From: Anaerococcus pacaensis 9403502 | GTDB taxonomy: Bacteria; Bacillota; Clostridia; Tissierellales; Peptoniphilaceae | DNA length: 64,000 nt | Assembly (NCBI GenBank): GCA_000308255.3 | Contig: HG326663.1 | Span: forward strand, 148,387-212,386 | Direction: 5' to 3' | Part shown: positions 35,391 through 45,378 of the stretch, piece after piece | Layout: the number at the start of each line of letters is the position of its first letter | Position numbering within the stretch: the stretch's first letter is position 1 | The notes under the pieces: generated by a model | What the model was told of the DNA's origin: nothing | The model's input: only the letters and a program-made list of their open reading frames with translations | The model's database searches: none | Made by a program: the position numbers and the translations under genes

Positions 35391-37778
35391 CTAATATTCT
35401 GGAGATTCAATCTTCCAAATGTCGTTTGCATAATCGATTATTGTCCTGTCTGATGAGAAGTAGCCAGCATTAGCAATATTCATTAGACATTTTCTTGACC
35501 AAGCGAGTTTATCTCTGTAATCTTTGTTGATCTCAGCGTGTGCACGTCTGTAGTCTTCAAAGTCTTTTAATAAATAATATTGGTCTCCACGGCCACCGCC
35601 TTGTGGATTTATAAGTTCGTTGTAGATATCTAGGAACATGTATGAATTGTCATCATCAAGGGTTCCATCTACTAGGGCATCTACTGCATTTCTAATATTT
35701 TGATCTGTTTGATAGAATGCTACAGGATTGTATGAGCCAGAGATTTCTGCTAGCTCTTCTACTGTAGCACCAAATCTGTAGTTATTTTCTTCACCTGCGT
35801 GGTCAAATATTTCGATATTTGCCCCATCTAGAGTACCGATAGTTGGCGCACCATTTAGCATGAATTTCATATTTCCTGTACCAGATGCTTCCTTACCAGC
35901 TGTTGAGATTTGTTCAGATACATCTGCTGCTGGATAGATTTTTTCACCGTAAGATACTCTAAAGTTTTCTACAAATACTACTTTAAGTTTCTCGTTAACG
36001 TCTGGGTCATTGTTTACTACTCTTGCGACTTCATTGGCAAGTTTAATCATACCTTTTGCTCTAAAGTAGCCTGGAGCTGCCTTACCGCCAAAGATAAAGG
36101 TAGTTGGGTAGAAGTCCATGTCTGGATTTGCCTTTAGTTGTTGGTATAGGTAGATGATATGAAGGATGTTTAAGTGTTGGCGTTTGTATTCGTGAATACG
36201 CTTAACTTGGATATCAAAAATTGAATCTGGGTCAATCTTGATGCCTTCGTGCTCTAGGATGTAGTTAGCAAGACGAACTTTGTTGTCGTGCTTGATATCC
36301 CATAGCTCATTTAATACTTCTTCATCATCAGCAAATTTCTCTAGTCCCTTAAGCATATCTAGGTTGTATTTCCAGTCGTCTGTGCCTAGTTTTTCTGAAA
36401 TAAAGGCTGTTAACTCGCGGTTAGCATATACTAACCATCTACGAGGGGTGATACCATTTGTTTTGTTGTTGAATTTCTCTGGGAATATCTTATACCAATG
36501 GCTAAAGGTGTCATCTTTTAGGATTTCTGTGTGAAGGGCTGCTACACCATTTACAGAATATCCTACATAGATTGCAAGATTTGCCATGTGTACTTGGTCA
36601 TTGATTACGATCCTGTATGGGTCGATTTCATAGTCAGATAGGCCTTTTTCTTTGAAGTGGTCTACTAGGATGTCGTTGATTTTATAAATGATTTCTAGAC
36701 ACCTTGGGCTTACTTCTTCTACTATATCAAGTGGCCATTTTTCTAATGCTTCTTGGAGGACTGTGTGGTTGGTGAAGGCAAAGGTCTTTTTAGCTATTTC
36801 TAGTGCTTCATCAAATGTAAGTCCGTTTTCATCTACTAGTACTCTGATTAGCTCAGGTATGGCAATATTTGGGTGGGTGTCATTTAGTTGGATTACATGG
36901 TATTTGTGGAAGTTTTTAAACTTCATGTCATCTGAAAAATATCTCTTATATTTAGCTACTAAGTCTTGGATAGAAGCTGAACAGAAGAAATATTGTTGTT
37001 TAAGTCTTAGAACACGGCCTGCTCTTTGGATATCATTTGGATATAGAACTCTAGTGATATCTTCAGCTCTGTTTTTTAGGGCAACAGCAGCATCGTATTC
37101 GAAATTGTTAAACTTATCGAATTCGAATTCTTCAAATGGTTCCGCTTGCCATAATCTTAGGGTATTTACCACTCCGTTTTCAAAACCAACTACAGGCATA
37201 TCAAATGGTACAGCCTTTACAGATTGGTCTTTGAAATTTACTATGCGGCTATCTGAGTCTACTCTGATTGACCAGCCATCTCCATCTTTAATCCAGCTAT
37301 CACCTTGTTCTTTTTGGAAGCCATTTTCAAAGCTTTGCTTAAAAAGCCCTTCTCTATATCGAACACCATAGCCGTACATATTGAGCCCCTGGGTGGCAGC
37401 TGAGTCCATAAAGCAAGCTGCGAGCCTACCTAGACCCCCATTTCCAAGGGCTGCATCATCTTCGTGGTCTTCGATAGCTTCAAAGTCTATGCCAAGTTCA
37501 TTAAGTAAGTCCTTAACCTCATCATAGATCCCTAGATTTACTAGGTTGTTACCAAGTGATCTACCTACTAAGAATTCAGCAGATAAGTAATATGCTTTTC
37601 TTTCAAAGCGGGTAGAGTTTTTAGTATGTCTCCATTCTTGATTTATAAGCTCCATGATAGTATCACATAGGGCATCATATCTGTCTTTGCTGGATGTTTC
37701 ATCGAAGCTTTTTAGCGTAATTCTCTGCAGGTTTTCAATGTAATTTTCTGTAAACTTATTCTTTGCTAAATTATCCAT
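35391..37778 (-). CDS. glgP: Glycogen/maltodextrin phosphorylase
   Basis: 795 residues, the normal length for GT35. N-terminal YYLSAEFLVGRSLGNNL, GNGGLGRLAACFMDS near residue 112, and the pyridoxal-phosphate region EASGTGNMKFMLNGAPTIG with the Lys near residue 645. It releases glucose-1-phosphate from alpha-1,4 glucans with phosphate. It overlaps malQ by 8 bases. No glycogen synthesis genes (glgA, glgC, glgB) lie in the window, so the operon looks degradative. ATG after GGGAGATATA. Confidence 0.96.
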   Translation of the reverse strand: MDNLAKNKFTENYIENLQRITLKSFDETSSKDRYDALCDTIMELINQEWRHTKNSTRFERKAYYLSAEFLVGRSLGNNLVNLGIYDEVKDLLNELGIDFEAIEDHEDDAALGNGGLGRLAACFMDSAATQGLNMYGYGVRYREGLFKQSFENGFQKEQGDSWIKDGDGWSIRVDSDSRIVNFKDQSVKAVPFDMPVVGFENGVVNTLRLWQAEPFEEFEFDKFNNFEYDAAVALKNRAEDITRVLYPNDIQRAGRVLRLKQQYFFCSASIQDLVAKYKRYFSDDMKFKNFHKYHVIQLNDTHPNIAIPELIRVLVDENGLTFDEALEIAKKTFAFTNHTVLQEALEKWPLDIVEEVSPRCLEIIYKINDILVDHFKEKGLSDYEIDPYRIVINDQVHMANLAIYVGYSVNGVAALHTEILKDDTFSHWYKIFPEKFNNKTNGITPRRWLVYANRELTAFISEKLGTDDWKYNLDMLKGLEKFADDEEVLNELWDIKHDNKVRLANYILEHEGIKIDPDSIFDIQVKRIHEYKRQHLNILHIIYLYQQLKANPDMDFYPTTFIFGGKAAPGYFRAKGMIKLANEVARVVNNDPDVNEKLKVVFVENFRVSYGEKIYPAADVSEQISTAGKEASGTGNMKFMLNGAPTIGTLDGANIEIFDHAGEENNYRFGATVEELAEISGSYNPVAFYQTDQNIRNAVDALVDGTLDDDNSYMFLDIYNELINPQGGGRGDQYYLLKDFEDYRRAHAEINKDYRDKLAWSRKCLMNIANAGYFSSDRTIIDYANDIWKIESPEY

Positions 37779-39279
37779 TATATCTCCCGTATAATTTTGA
37801 CATTTCTTTTATTTTTAAAGCGAGAGCATCTGTGAAGTCATCTTTTTTCGCTCTCCATTTCCAGTTCTCACCGAGGGTGCCAGGATGATTTATAATTGCC
37901 TCATCCCCCAATTCGAAGAAGTCTTGAATCTGAAATACTGCTACATCAGAAACTGACGCCATAAGGGCTCTTATGATTTTCCACTGATAATCGTCATCTT
38001 TTTCTAGGCCGAAATATCTTTCAACTAGCTCTAATCCTTCTTCCTCTAGCTCATCGAGCCATCCCTTTAGGGTAGATGAATCGTGGGTTGACGAATATAC
38101 CACTGAGTTTCTAACATAGTTATGTGGCAAGTAATTGCTGTCAAAGTTTTCGCCAAAGGCAAATTGGATAACATTCATGCCTGGGAAACCATAATTATCC
38201 TTTAAGTCATCGACTTCCTTAGTAATGTACCCCAAATCTTCTGCTATAAATTGTCTGGCTGGGATTTTCTGCATGATAAAGTCAAAAAAGTCATAGCCGC
38301 CGCCTAATTCCCACTTACCAAACTTAGCGTTGTCATCTGTGGCAGGGATTGCATAGTACTTTTCAAAACCCCTAAAGTGGTCTAGGCGTAGGAGGTCATA
38401 GGTGCGTAGGGCCATTTCGATTCTCTTTTGCCAAAAGCTATAGCCTTCTTTTTTCATCTTCTCCCATTCATAGACTGGATTGCCCCAAAGTTGGCCGTCT
38501 TCTGAGTAAGCATCTGGTGGCGCACCACCTACTATTAGTGGCTCTTTTGTTTCTGGATCGATCATTAAAATATCAGAATTTACCCAAGCATCACATGAGT
38601 CGAATGCCACATATATTGGTAGGTCACCTACGATTTCGATTTTGTGGCGGTTGGTGTATTCTTTTAAGGCCTGCCATTGTTTGAAAAATTCGTATTGGAT
38701 AAAGGTATAAAAACCTATTACATCAGCGTGTTCTTCTGCAAATTCTCTAAGGGCCTCTGGGTTACGATCCCTAAGTGGAGCCTCCCATTCTACCCAGCTT
38801 ATATCGAGCTTATCGCGCTTAATTGCCATAAATAGGGCATAGTCATCTAGCCAATCTTTTTCTCTTTCTCGAAAGGCAGCGATTTTTTCATCTAGGACAC
38901 CCTTGGCATTTTCATAGGCTTTTTCTAAAACTCTGTAGCGGATGTTATATTGTATAGCATAGTCCACATAACGCTCATTGTCGCCAAAATTTAGGTTTTC
39001 TAAGTCTTCTTCAAGAAGTAATCCATCTTCTACCAGCATATCTAGATCTATAAAGTATGGATTGCCGGCAAAGGATGAAAATGACTGGTATGGGCTATCG
39101 CCGTATGAAGTTTGGCCTAGTGGTAGAATTTGCCAATATCTGATAGATGCATCGGATATAAAATCCACTACATCATAGGCATCTTTGCCAAAAGTTCCTA
39201 TGCCATATGGAGACGGAATAGAAAATATTGGGAGAATGACTCCATTTGCCCTTTTTAATCTCTTTTGTTTTTTGCTCAT
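37771..39279 (-). CDS. malQ: 4-alpha-glucanotransferase
   Basis: 502-residue GH77 amylomaltase. RANGVILPIFSIPSPYGIG at the start, RYWQILPLG, LRLDHFRGFEKY with the nucleophile Asp near residue 297, AEDLGYI with the acid/base Glu and STHDSSTLKGW with the transition-state Asp. It disproportionates maltodextrins, giving chains that GlgP, encoded downstream with an 8-base overlap, can shorten. ATG after AAGGAGATACA, 9 bases after the NIF3-like gene. Confidence 0.96.
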   Translation of the reverse strand: MSKKQKRLKRANGVILPIFSIPSPYGIGTFGKDAYDVVDFISDASIRYWQILPLGQTSYGDSPYQSFSSFAGNPYFIDLDMLVEDGLLLEEDLENLNFGDNERYVDYAIQYNIRYRVLEKAYENAKGVLDEKIAAFREREKDWLDDYALFMAIKRDKLDISWVEWEAPLRDRNPEALREFAEEHADVIGFYTFIQYEFFKQWQALKEYTNRHKIEIVGDLPIYVAFDSCDAWVNSDILMIDPETKEPLIVGGAPPDAYSEDGQLWGNPVYEWEKMKKEGYSFWQKRIEMALRTYDLLRLDHFRGFEKYYAIPATDDNAKFGKWELGGGYDFFDFIMQKIPARQFIAEDLGYITKEVDDLKDNYGFPGMNVIQFAFGENFDSNYLPHNYVRNSVVYSSTHDSSTLKGWLDELEEEGLELVERYFGLEKDDDYQWKIIRALMASVSDVAVFQIQDFFELGDEAIINHPGTLGENWKWRAKKDDFTDALALKIKEMSKLYGRYNG

Positions 39280-39288
39280 TGTATCTCC

Positions 39289-39600
39289 TTATAATAATGT
39301 AAAGTAATTTATCATCGGCACTTCATATGGATGATTTGCCCTTATTATCTCATCTACTTGCTTAAGCTTTGCTGCATCGATCCTAAATTCTAGCTTGACC
39401 TCATCGACTGTTGTATGTTGGCCAATCTTTCCAATATCTGGATCAGATCCTTCGAGCGGAGTGAAATGGTCTATGACTTTTGTTTCGGTAAAGACAGAAT
39501 CATAGCCATCGTTTTTTAGGATTTCTTCTATATTTAGAGCATCAATTACCAGCCACTTGTCCTTATCTGGTATATAGACTTCAACTTTCAAATAATCCAT
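39289..39600 (-). CDS. NIF3/YqfO C-terminal-like small protein
   Basis: 103 residues from the ATG at 39600 (GAAAGGATGG upstream). It matches the CutA1/PII-like insert domain of NIF3 (YqfO) proteins: LKVEVYIPDKDK at the start, HFTPLEGSDPDIG in the middle and VDEIIRANHPYEVPMINYF at the end. Here the domain is free-standing without the metal-binding NIF3 core. Such domains form trimers and may bind small ligands; the function is unknown. It overlaps the end of the papain-like gene by 20 bases and precedes malQ. Confidence 0.75.
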   Translation of the reverse strand: MDYLKVEVYIPDKDKWLVIDALNIEEILKNDGYDSVFTETKVIDHFTPLEGSDPDIGKIGQHTTVDEVKLEFRIDAAKLKQVDEIIRANHPYEVPMINYFTLL

Positions 39601-40210
39601 AATCCATCCTTTCAAAATAAACTAGGCCACTGTAGGTCCTAATTTGTGCATCAAATTGATTGAAATTTATTCTATAAAGCTGTCCCCATGATGATATCAC
39701 TATTTCGTGATAGTCGCCCATGTCATTGCACTCAGTGATGGCCACCCCATGGTGGCGCATGACTCTGACATCATTTGATAGCCAATTTATAAAAATTACA
39801 GGACAGTCTTTGGCTAATCCTTCGTTGATGAAGGCTATTTTTTCTTCTATTGGTTTTTTATTTACAGCAAATTCTTGCTTAACGTGGCCCTTTAGCCTGA
39901 GCCCTTCGGTGCGCCTTACCCTATCGACCCTACGGTCGAGTGTCTTAGCTGTTGGAACTCCATTGATGTGGGGCCTGATTTTTTGATAGAAATTTAATTG
40001 GTACTTATTATATTCATCTAAATCAAAAACCTCGCCTGGCCTATACATATAAAGATAGGCATTGGTAAAGGCTGTCACCACACATGACCTGTCCCTATAA
40101 AACTTGTTAATACCCACATCACCCAGCGAATTTTGATAGCCTCCATAATATATGCCATTATTGGCTCTAACTGGGACAAACTGTCCTATTTTACTTCTAA
40201 ATAGTTTCAT
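39581..40210 (-). CDS. Putative papain-like (C39-type) protein
   Basis: 209 residues, no family recognised with certainty. A possible cysteine nucleophile lies in RDRSCVVTAFTNAYLYM near residue 43, and a histidine in MRHHGVAITECND near 154 followed by HEIVISSWGQLYRI, an order (Cys, His, then polar residue) like C39/papain-like peptidases. No signal peptide or membrane span is seen, so it would be cytoplasmic. It overlaps the AI-2E gene upstream by 14 bases and the NIF3-like gene downstream, so it is a firm member of the maltodextrin operon. Peptidase activity is a guess from motif order. Confidence 0.55.
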   Translation of the reverse strand: MKLFRSKIGQFVPVRANNGIYYGGYQNSLGDVGINKFYRDRSCVVTAFTNAYLYMYRPGEVFDLDEYNKYQLNFYQKIRPHINGVPTAKTLDRRVDRVRRTEGLRLKGHVKQEFAVNKKPIEEKIAFINEGLAKDCPVIFINWLSNDVRVMRHHGVAITECNDMGDYHEIVISSWGQLYRINFNQFDAQIRTYSGLVYFERMDYGLFES

Positions 40211-41402
40211 CTTCTACCTCAGTATAAAATTTGTGTTCGTATTTGGCATCAATGTCTGCCTCATCAAAGCCCTTTTCCATGAGCTTATGATTGACTTTCT
40301 CATGAAAGAGGGTGTAGAGAATGCTTGCAACTGGTATGCTCAAAAGCATACCTACGATCCCAAATAGGGCTCCCCCAACAGTTACGGAAGCTAGTACCCA
40401 AACAGCAGGTAGACCTACTTGTGCATTGGCTATCGCTGGGTAGAATACATTTTCTTGGAGCTGCTGGATTATTATATTAAATATTAAAAATATTAGCGCC
40501 TTTACCGGAGATTCGATAAAAATTAGTATAGCTGATATGAGCGCTCCAAATATTGGACCAAAGATTGGAATGAGGTCAGAAAGACCTACAAATACTGAAA
40601 TCATCGGTGCATTTGGTATCCCAAGTATACGCATGCCCACATAAGTAAAGACTGTAAGCATAGCTACAGCTATCATTCTAGAAAATATATAGTCCTTAAA
40701 TGTGTGGTAGGATAGCGAGAATACTTTGTTGATATAATCTGCAGTCTCTTCTTTAAAAAATGCATACAAAATCTTGTTGCCATTGTATTTTAACATATCC
40801 TTATAAACTAGGACAAATATTGAAAATACAACTATGGTGAAGATTAAAATAGCACTTGACCCAATCGAATTTAGGATATTGGTAGTGAGGGTAATCATAC
40901 TCACATTTTCCTCTGCCCTAAATACCCCGAAGATTATATTTCTAAAGCTCATCCAATCTATGCTTGATGCAAATTCTATAAAGCTATCGGCAAAGCCATC
41001 TGTGAGACTATTGCCCTTTAAGAGGTTGTAGGTCTCCCTCATAAATATCGGCCATTTGTTGGTAAGGGTAATGGCAGAATTTACGATTTGAGGGATGAGG
41101 GTGGTCAGTAATAGTGTTATCACCATCAAAACACACACCCAGCTTAGTAGCAAGGATATACCCTTAATGAGCCCTTCGTGTTTGGGATTCTTATAATTTT
41201 CGCGTATGACCCTATAAAAAAAATTCATAGGTATGTTGATAATGTAGGCTACCATAAAGCCTATCAAAAATGGTTGAATAATTTTTAAAAGTCTAGATAG
41301 GAATTTCGTTATCGGTCCTATATACCAAAATATAAAAAATATAGTAAGTCCTATCAGTATAACTTTTAGCCAGTTTCTCGATCTGATATCTAATTTGTTC
41401 AT
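40197..41402 (-). CDS. AI-2E family transporter
   Basis: 401-residue member of the AI-2E (PerM/TqsA-like) family with about eight membrane spans. The hallmark PFLIGFMVAYIINIP lies near residue 45, and the second half carries FVGLSDLIPIFGPIFGALIS and QQLQENVFYPAIANAQVGLPAVWVL. Family members include exporters of AI-2, Na+/H+ antiporters and others, so substrate is open. First gene of the run leading to malQ-glgP. A paralogue lies at 42173-43399; the two flank thiN. ATG after AAGGGAATAAG. Confidence 0.9.
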   Translation of the reverse strand: MNKLDIRSRNWLKVILIGLTIFFIFWYIGPITKFLSRLLKIIQPFLIGFMVAYIINIPMNFFYRVIRENYKNPKHEGLIKGISLLLSWVCVLMVITLLLTTLIPQIVNSAITLTNKWPIFMRETYNLLKGNSLTDGFADSFIEFASSIDWMSFRNIIFGVFRAEENVSMITLTTNILNSIGSSAILIFTIVVFSIFVLVYKDMLKYNGNKILYAFFKEETADYINKVFSLSYHTFKDYIFSRMIAVAMLTVFTYVGMRILGIPNAPMISVFVGLSDLIPIFGPIFGALISAILIFIESPVKALIFLIFNIIIQQLQENVFYPAIANAQVGLPAVWVLASVTVGGALFGIVGMLLSIPVASILYTLFHEKVNHKLMEKGFDEADIDAKYEHKFYTEVEDETI

Positions 41403-41502
41403 CTTATTCCCTTATTATAGTTTCTATATAACTTTACCCCAGTTAATAATTTTTAATAATAGCTAAAAAGGATATAATCTAGATAAAGGAGAGAAGGAAT
41501 AG

Positions 41503-42126
41503 ATGAGTAAATGTTATATAATAGCTGGCGGGGATTTTGATGGGTTTTGTGACGATGTCGATTCGTCAGATTTAGTCATAGCCGCTGATAAAGGCTATGA
41601 ATATGTCTTGGATTATGGGATAGAAGTAGATTATGTAATAGGAGACTTTGACTCAACCAATAGACCTGAACTTGATAATGTCGTCAAGCTAAATCCAATA
41701 AAAGACTACACAGACACCAAGGCAGCAATTATGATTGCCATAGATAAGGGCTATGAAGAAATCGTAGTATACGGTGGCCTGGGAGGTCGCGAGAGCCATA
41801 CCATAGCCAATATAAAAATGATGTTAGAATTTAAAAAGCAAGGCATAGATGTATCTCTAAAAACCTGTCAAAAACAGATTCAAATAGTTGATAACCAAAT
41901 TGATTATAAATACGAGAAAGACCATCAAAATTTCTATGTATCAGTCTTTGCCCTATCAGAACTATCCAAAGGAGTTTGTATCAAGGGCTTATTTTATGAG
42001 CTAAATGACTACGATATGGCTATGGACGATAGCTTAGGTGTTTCAAACGAAACAATGAATAGGGACTTTTCTATATCTGTGGCTGACGGCTATCTATTAG
42101 TGATTTTTGAAAGTAAAGATAATTAA
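41503..42126 (+). CDS. thiN: Thiamine pyrophosphokinase
   Basis: 207 residues. IAGGDFDG at the start, VIAADKGYEYVLDYGI, the DYVIGDFDS motif near residue 42-50 and KDYTDTKAAIMIAI near 68 are typical of TPK; YGGLGGRESHTIANI follows. It converts thiamine and ATP to TPP in the cytosol. No TPP riboswitch is present in the 100-base leader; a TATAAT lies at 41473-41478. In many Firmicutes thiN follows rpe and rsgA, but here it is alone. A strong bidirectional terminator follows. Confidence 0.93.
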   Translation: MSKCYIIAGGDFDGFCDDVDSSDLVIAADKGYEYVLDYGIEVDYVIGDFDSTNRPELDNVVKLNPIKDYTDTKAAIMIAIDKGYEEIVVYGGLGGRESHTIANIKMMLEFKKQGIDVSLKTCQKQIQIVDNQIDYKYEKDHQNFYVSVFALSELSKGVCIKGLFYELNDYDMAMDDSLGVSNETMNRDFSISVADGYLLVIFESKDN

Positions 42127-42139
42127 AAATTGATATTTA

Positions 42140-42171
42140 ATAAATGCGAGGCACCTGCCTCGCATTTTTCA
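42140..42171. terminator. Bidirectional terminator between thiN and the second AI-2E gene
   Basis: 11-bp perfect stem AAATGCGAGGC/GCCTCGCATTT with a 4-base loop. Confidence 0.9.
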
Positions 42172-42172
42172 A

Positions 42173-43399
42173 TTAGAAATTATCATTTTGCTTCTCTTCC
42201 CTCATCTCCTCAAAGGATTTTTGGGCTTTTTCAGCTACCGTTATTCTATCCATATTATTTTCTTTTAAGTTTTTAATTGTGTTATCTTCAAGTAGAGTGT
42301 AAAGCACTGTGGCGATTGGCATAAATATAATCATGCCGAGTATACCAAAGAGTCTACCACCGAGGAATACTGATACAAATATCCATATAGCAGGTAGGCC
42401 TACTTGCTTGCCTATGAATAGTGGATAAATCACATTTTCTTGGACTTGTTGTAATATTACTAAAAACACAATAAATATTACAGCTTGGATTGGCGAGATA
42501 ATAAAAATCATAATCATACCAAAAGCCGCCGCTATAATTGGACCAAAATACGGAACAATATCAAGTACTCCCACAAGTGCTGATATCATGCCTGCATAAG
42601 GAAGCCTTAGGATTTTCATACCAATAAAGTTTAGGATCCCTAGGATTAAGCAAGATAATAACCTAGATTCTAAAAATCTTGAGAAGGCATCATAAGTTAG
42701 TTTAAAGACGTAATTAATTTGATCAGCTCTCTCTTCATTGAAGTTTGCATATAGGATTCTATTAGAGTTAAGCTTAAGATTCTTTTTGTTGATACTAACA
42801 TATATCGAAAAGATAAAGCCCATCACAATAGCAATCAAGGTCGAGCTTACTGAGGATATAATATTTGATGCACTGTTTATAATATCGCTACCCTCACCTG
42901 TGATATAATCTGTTACTTTGTTGGCAGCCCAATTGACATCGAATTCACTTACGTATTGTTCAGCTTCTAAGACCAATTTATTAATCGGTGGGAATTGCCT
43001 AGTAAATTCTTCTAAGGACTTTATAAACTGTGGAATGTTTACAATTGCAGTTTCAACTGCATTTATTATCTCAGGTATAACTACGAGTATAATCACGGTA
43101 ATACCAACAAAGAATATTAACCAACTTAGTATTAGAGATAATACTAGAACAGTCTTTCTATGCTTTAGTGGATCGATGATTCTACCAAATACTTTTTCTT
43201 GGAAAAAGTTCATAGGCAGGTTTATTACAAAAGCTATAGCAAAACCAAGGAGTATCGGTCTTAATACAGCGTAAGTTCTGATTACAAAATTTGACACAGG
43301 TTCTATATACCATAGGCCAAAAAAAACTAAAAGCAGGATAATCCCTACTTTTAGATTGCGCTTGCTAGGCGCATCCAATTTATTTACATTTTCTTTCAT
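42173..43399 (-). CDS. AI-2E family transporter (second copy)
   Basis: 408 residues with the same layout as the protein at 40197-41402: PILLGFAIAFVINLPMNFF near residue 47, and in the second half LVGVLDIVPYFGPIIAAAFG and QQVQENVIYPLFIGKQVGLPAIWI. About eight spans, then a polar tail of 45 residues. Substrate unknown. Preceded by TGAGGTAAGT and transcribed alone as far as can be seen; thiN converges on it. The two copies differ enough to be old paralogues and not a recent duplication. Confidence 0.9.
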   Translation of the reverse strand: MKENVNKLDAPSKRNLKVGIILLLVFFGLWYIEPVSNFVIRTYAVLRPILLGFAIAFVINLPMNFFQEKVFGRIIDPLKHRKTVLVLSLILSWLIFFVGITVIILVVIPEIINAVETAIVNIPQFIKSLEEFTRQFPPINKLVLEAEQYVSEFDVNWAANKVTDYITGEGSDIINSASNIISSVSSTLIAIVMGFIFSIYVSINKKNLKLNSNRILYANFNEERADQINYVFKLTYDAFSRFLESRLLSCLILGILNFIGMKILRLPYAGMISALVGVLDIVPYFGPIIAAAFGMIMIFIISPIQAVIFIVFLVILQQVQENVIYPLFIGKQVGLPAIWIFVSVFLGGRLFGILGMIIFMPIATVLYTLLEDNTIKNLKENNMDRITVAEKAQKSFEEMREEKQNDNF

Positions 43400-43455
43400 A
43401 CTTACCTCACTTTGGAATATGTCATATTATATACCAAATATTCGTTAAAGAAAAA

Positions 43456-45378
43456 TTATTCTAAGCTAATGGAAAGTGTGAGCCACTTTTCATCGAGACT
43501 TATTTTTTTAGCTTCAAGGTCTTTTATCTCAGCAAAAGTATTTTTCACAAGCTCTTGGTCACTATAAAAATCAGCATCCATAGTGATATCATTTAGCTCT
43601 AGAAGTCTTACATCAATCTCATCCATCTCATTTTCAATCTTTCTAATCTCATCCTTGATTTTTCTGATTTCATTTTTCTTTAGGTTTTCTTTTTTCTTTT
43701 CCTTTTGTTCTTGGGTTTTGGTAATAGTTGGCCTTATTTCATCTGTAGCTTCTAGTTCCTTTAGCTTTGTCACATAATAATCATAATTGCCCAGATATTC
43801 ATCCATGCCATCAGCTTTCATTTCGAGAATTTTACCTGCAATTTTATTTAGGAAATACCTGTCGTGGCTGATGATAAGTAGTGTACCCTCATAGTCTAAG
43901 ATAGCGTCTTCGAGGATTTCCTTGCTATCGATATCTAGATGGTTTGTAGGCTCATCCATGAGGATGAAATTAGTATCAGATATCATAAGCTTAAGGAGTG
44001 ATATCCTAGCTCTTTCCCCACCTGATAGCTCACTTATCTCACGGTCTATATCCTCATTGTAGAACATAAACTTGGCCAGATATGACCTGATTTCAAAATT
44101 CGTAAGCATTGGATAGGCTTCTGATATTTCTTCAAAGACAGTGTTTTCTAGATTTAATGATCTTTGTTCTTGGTCAAAATATCCAATATTTACAGAACCA
44201 CCGTGCCTTACTCTCCCAGCAGATGGGATTTCTTCGCCTAGGATTATTCTAAATAAAGTGGTCTTACCAACTCCATTTTCACCGATAATAGCTGTTCGCT
44301 GGCCCCTATAAATGTCAAAACTTATGTTTTTAAATATATCATTATCACCAAATGATTTTTCAAGTTTCTCAACCTTTAGGACATCTTCGCCAGATTGGAT
44401 GCGTGGGGTGAATTTTAGTTTCATGGTATGATTTGAAATATCTGGTTTCTCAACTCTTTCCATCTTATCTAGGAGTTTTTGACGGGACCTTGATTGTGAA
44501 ATTCCCCTTTTTCTCTTAGACCCTCCTTGGTTTTTTAGGCGGTCTATGATTTCTTCTTGGCGGTCGATTTCTTTTTGTTGGTTCCTATAGGCATGCATGC
44601 GAACTTCAATGTCTTTTTTGCGCTTGGCCATGAAGGTGGTGTAGTTGCCGTTATAAGTTTCTAGTCTCCCATTTTCCAATAAGAATATTTTATTTACGGT
44701 ATTATCTAAGAAATACCTGTCGTGGGATATTACTATTACAGATCCCTGGTAGTTTTTGATGAAAGTTTCAAGAAACCTGATAGCATTGATATCTAGGTGG
44801 TTGGTCGGCTCATCTAAGAGAATGAGGTCTGGCTTTTCTAGTAATAGATAGGCAAGCTCTACTCTAGCCTTTTGGCCTCCCGATAGGTCATTGATGTCCT
44901 TATCATAGTCCTCTTCGTTAAAGCCCATGGCCTTTAGAGTGCCTTCTAGTTCGGATTTGGCTGCATAGCCATTTTTCTCTTCAAATTTTTCAAAGAGTTT
45001 TGTGTGCTCAGCTAAGAGCTTATTCATCTGATCATCTGAGATACTAGGGTCTGCTAGATTCTTTTCTATTTCTCTTAATTTTTTTTCAATCTCAATTAGT
45101 TCTTCAAATACACCCATGAGATAGTCATAGATACTGATACTGTAGTCGATTGAAAGTTGTTGTTTTAGGTAACCTACATTTACCTCATTGGGGATATATA
45201 TATCGCCTGTGTCTTTACTTATGTCATCCATAAGCATTTTAAAAAGGGTAGATTTGCCTGCCCCATTGTTGCCAATGAGGCCGACCTTATCACCCTTTTC
45301 AATCTTAAAACTTACCCCTTCGAATATATCTTTGGTAGGATATGACTTGGATAAGTTACTTGCTGTAAGTACATTCAT
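43456..45378 (-). CDS. ABC-F family ATPase (YdiF-like)
   Basis: 640 residues with two ABC cassettes and no membrane part. Cassette 1: GNNGAGKSTLFKM, LSGGQKARVELAYLL and LDEPTNHLDI; cassette 2: GENGVGKTTLFRI, LSGGERARISLL and MDEPTNHLDI. Between them is a basic helical linker (KRKRGISQSRSRQ) and at the C-terminus a charged coiled coil of about 90 residues. ABC-F proteins act on the ribosome E site to rescue stalled elongation or give antibiotic resistance; this long-tailed YdiF-like type is usually housekeeping. It overlaps the rex stop as TAATG. Confidence 0.92.
   Translation of the reverse strand: MNVLTASNLSKSYPTKDIFEGVSFKIEKGDKVGLIGNNGAGKSTLFKMLMDDISKDTGDIYIPNEVNVGYLKQQLSIDYSISIYDYLMGVFEELIEIEKKLREIEKNLADPSISDDQMNKLLAEHTKLFEKFEEKNGYAAKSELEGTLKAMGFNEEDYDKDINDLSGGQKARVELAYLLLEKPDLILLDEPTNHLDINAIRFLETFIKNYQGSVIVISHDRYFLDNTVNKIFLLENGRLETYNGNYTTFMAKRKKDIEVRMHAYRNQQKEIDRQEEIIDRLKNQGGSKRKRGISQSRSRQKLLDKMERVEKPDISNHTMKLKFTPRIQSGEDVLKVEKLEKSFGDNDIFKNISFDIYRGQRTAIIGENGVGKTTLFRIILGEEIPSAGRVRHGGSVNIGYFDQEQRSLNLENTVFEEISEAYPMLTNFEIRSYLAKFMFYNEDIDREISELSGGERARISLLKLMISDTNFILMDEPTNHLDIDSKEILEDAILDYEGTLLIISHDRYFLNKIAGKILEMKADGMDEYLGNYDYYVTKLKELEATDEIRPTITKTQEQKEKKKENLKKNEIRKIKDEIRKIENEMDEIDVRLLELNDITMDADFYSDQELVKNTFAEIKDLEAKKISLDEKWLTLSISLE

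Noticed and set aside
36688..37371. 227-codon + strand frame inside glgP
   Set aside because: Antisense shadow of glgP; composition follows the reverse of the real codons.
41403..41502. Possible TPP riboswitch before thiN
   Set aside because: The conserved CUGAGA and related cores are absent and the leader is short.
40197..43399. Recent duplication of the two AI-2E genes
   Set aside because: The proteins share only family motifs and differ through most of their length, so they are old paralogues.
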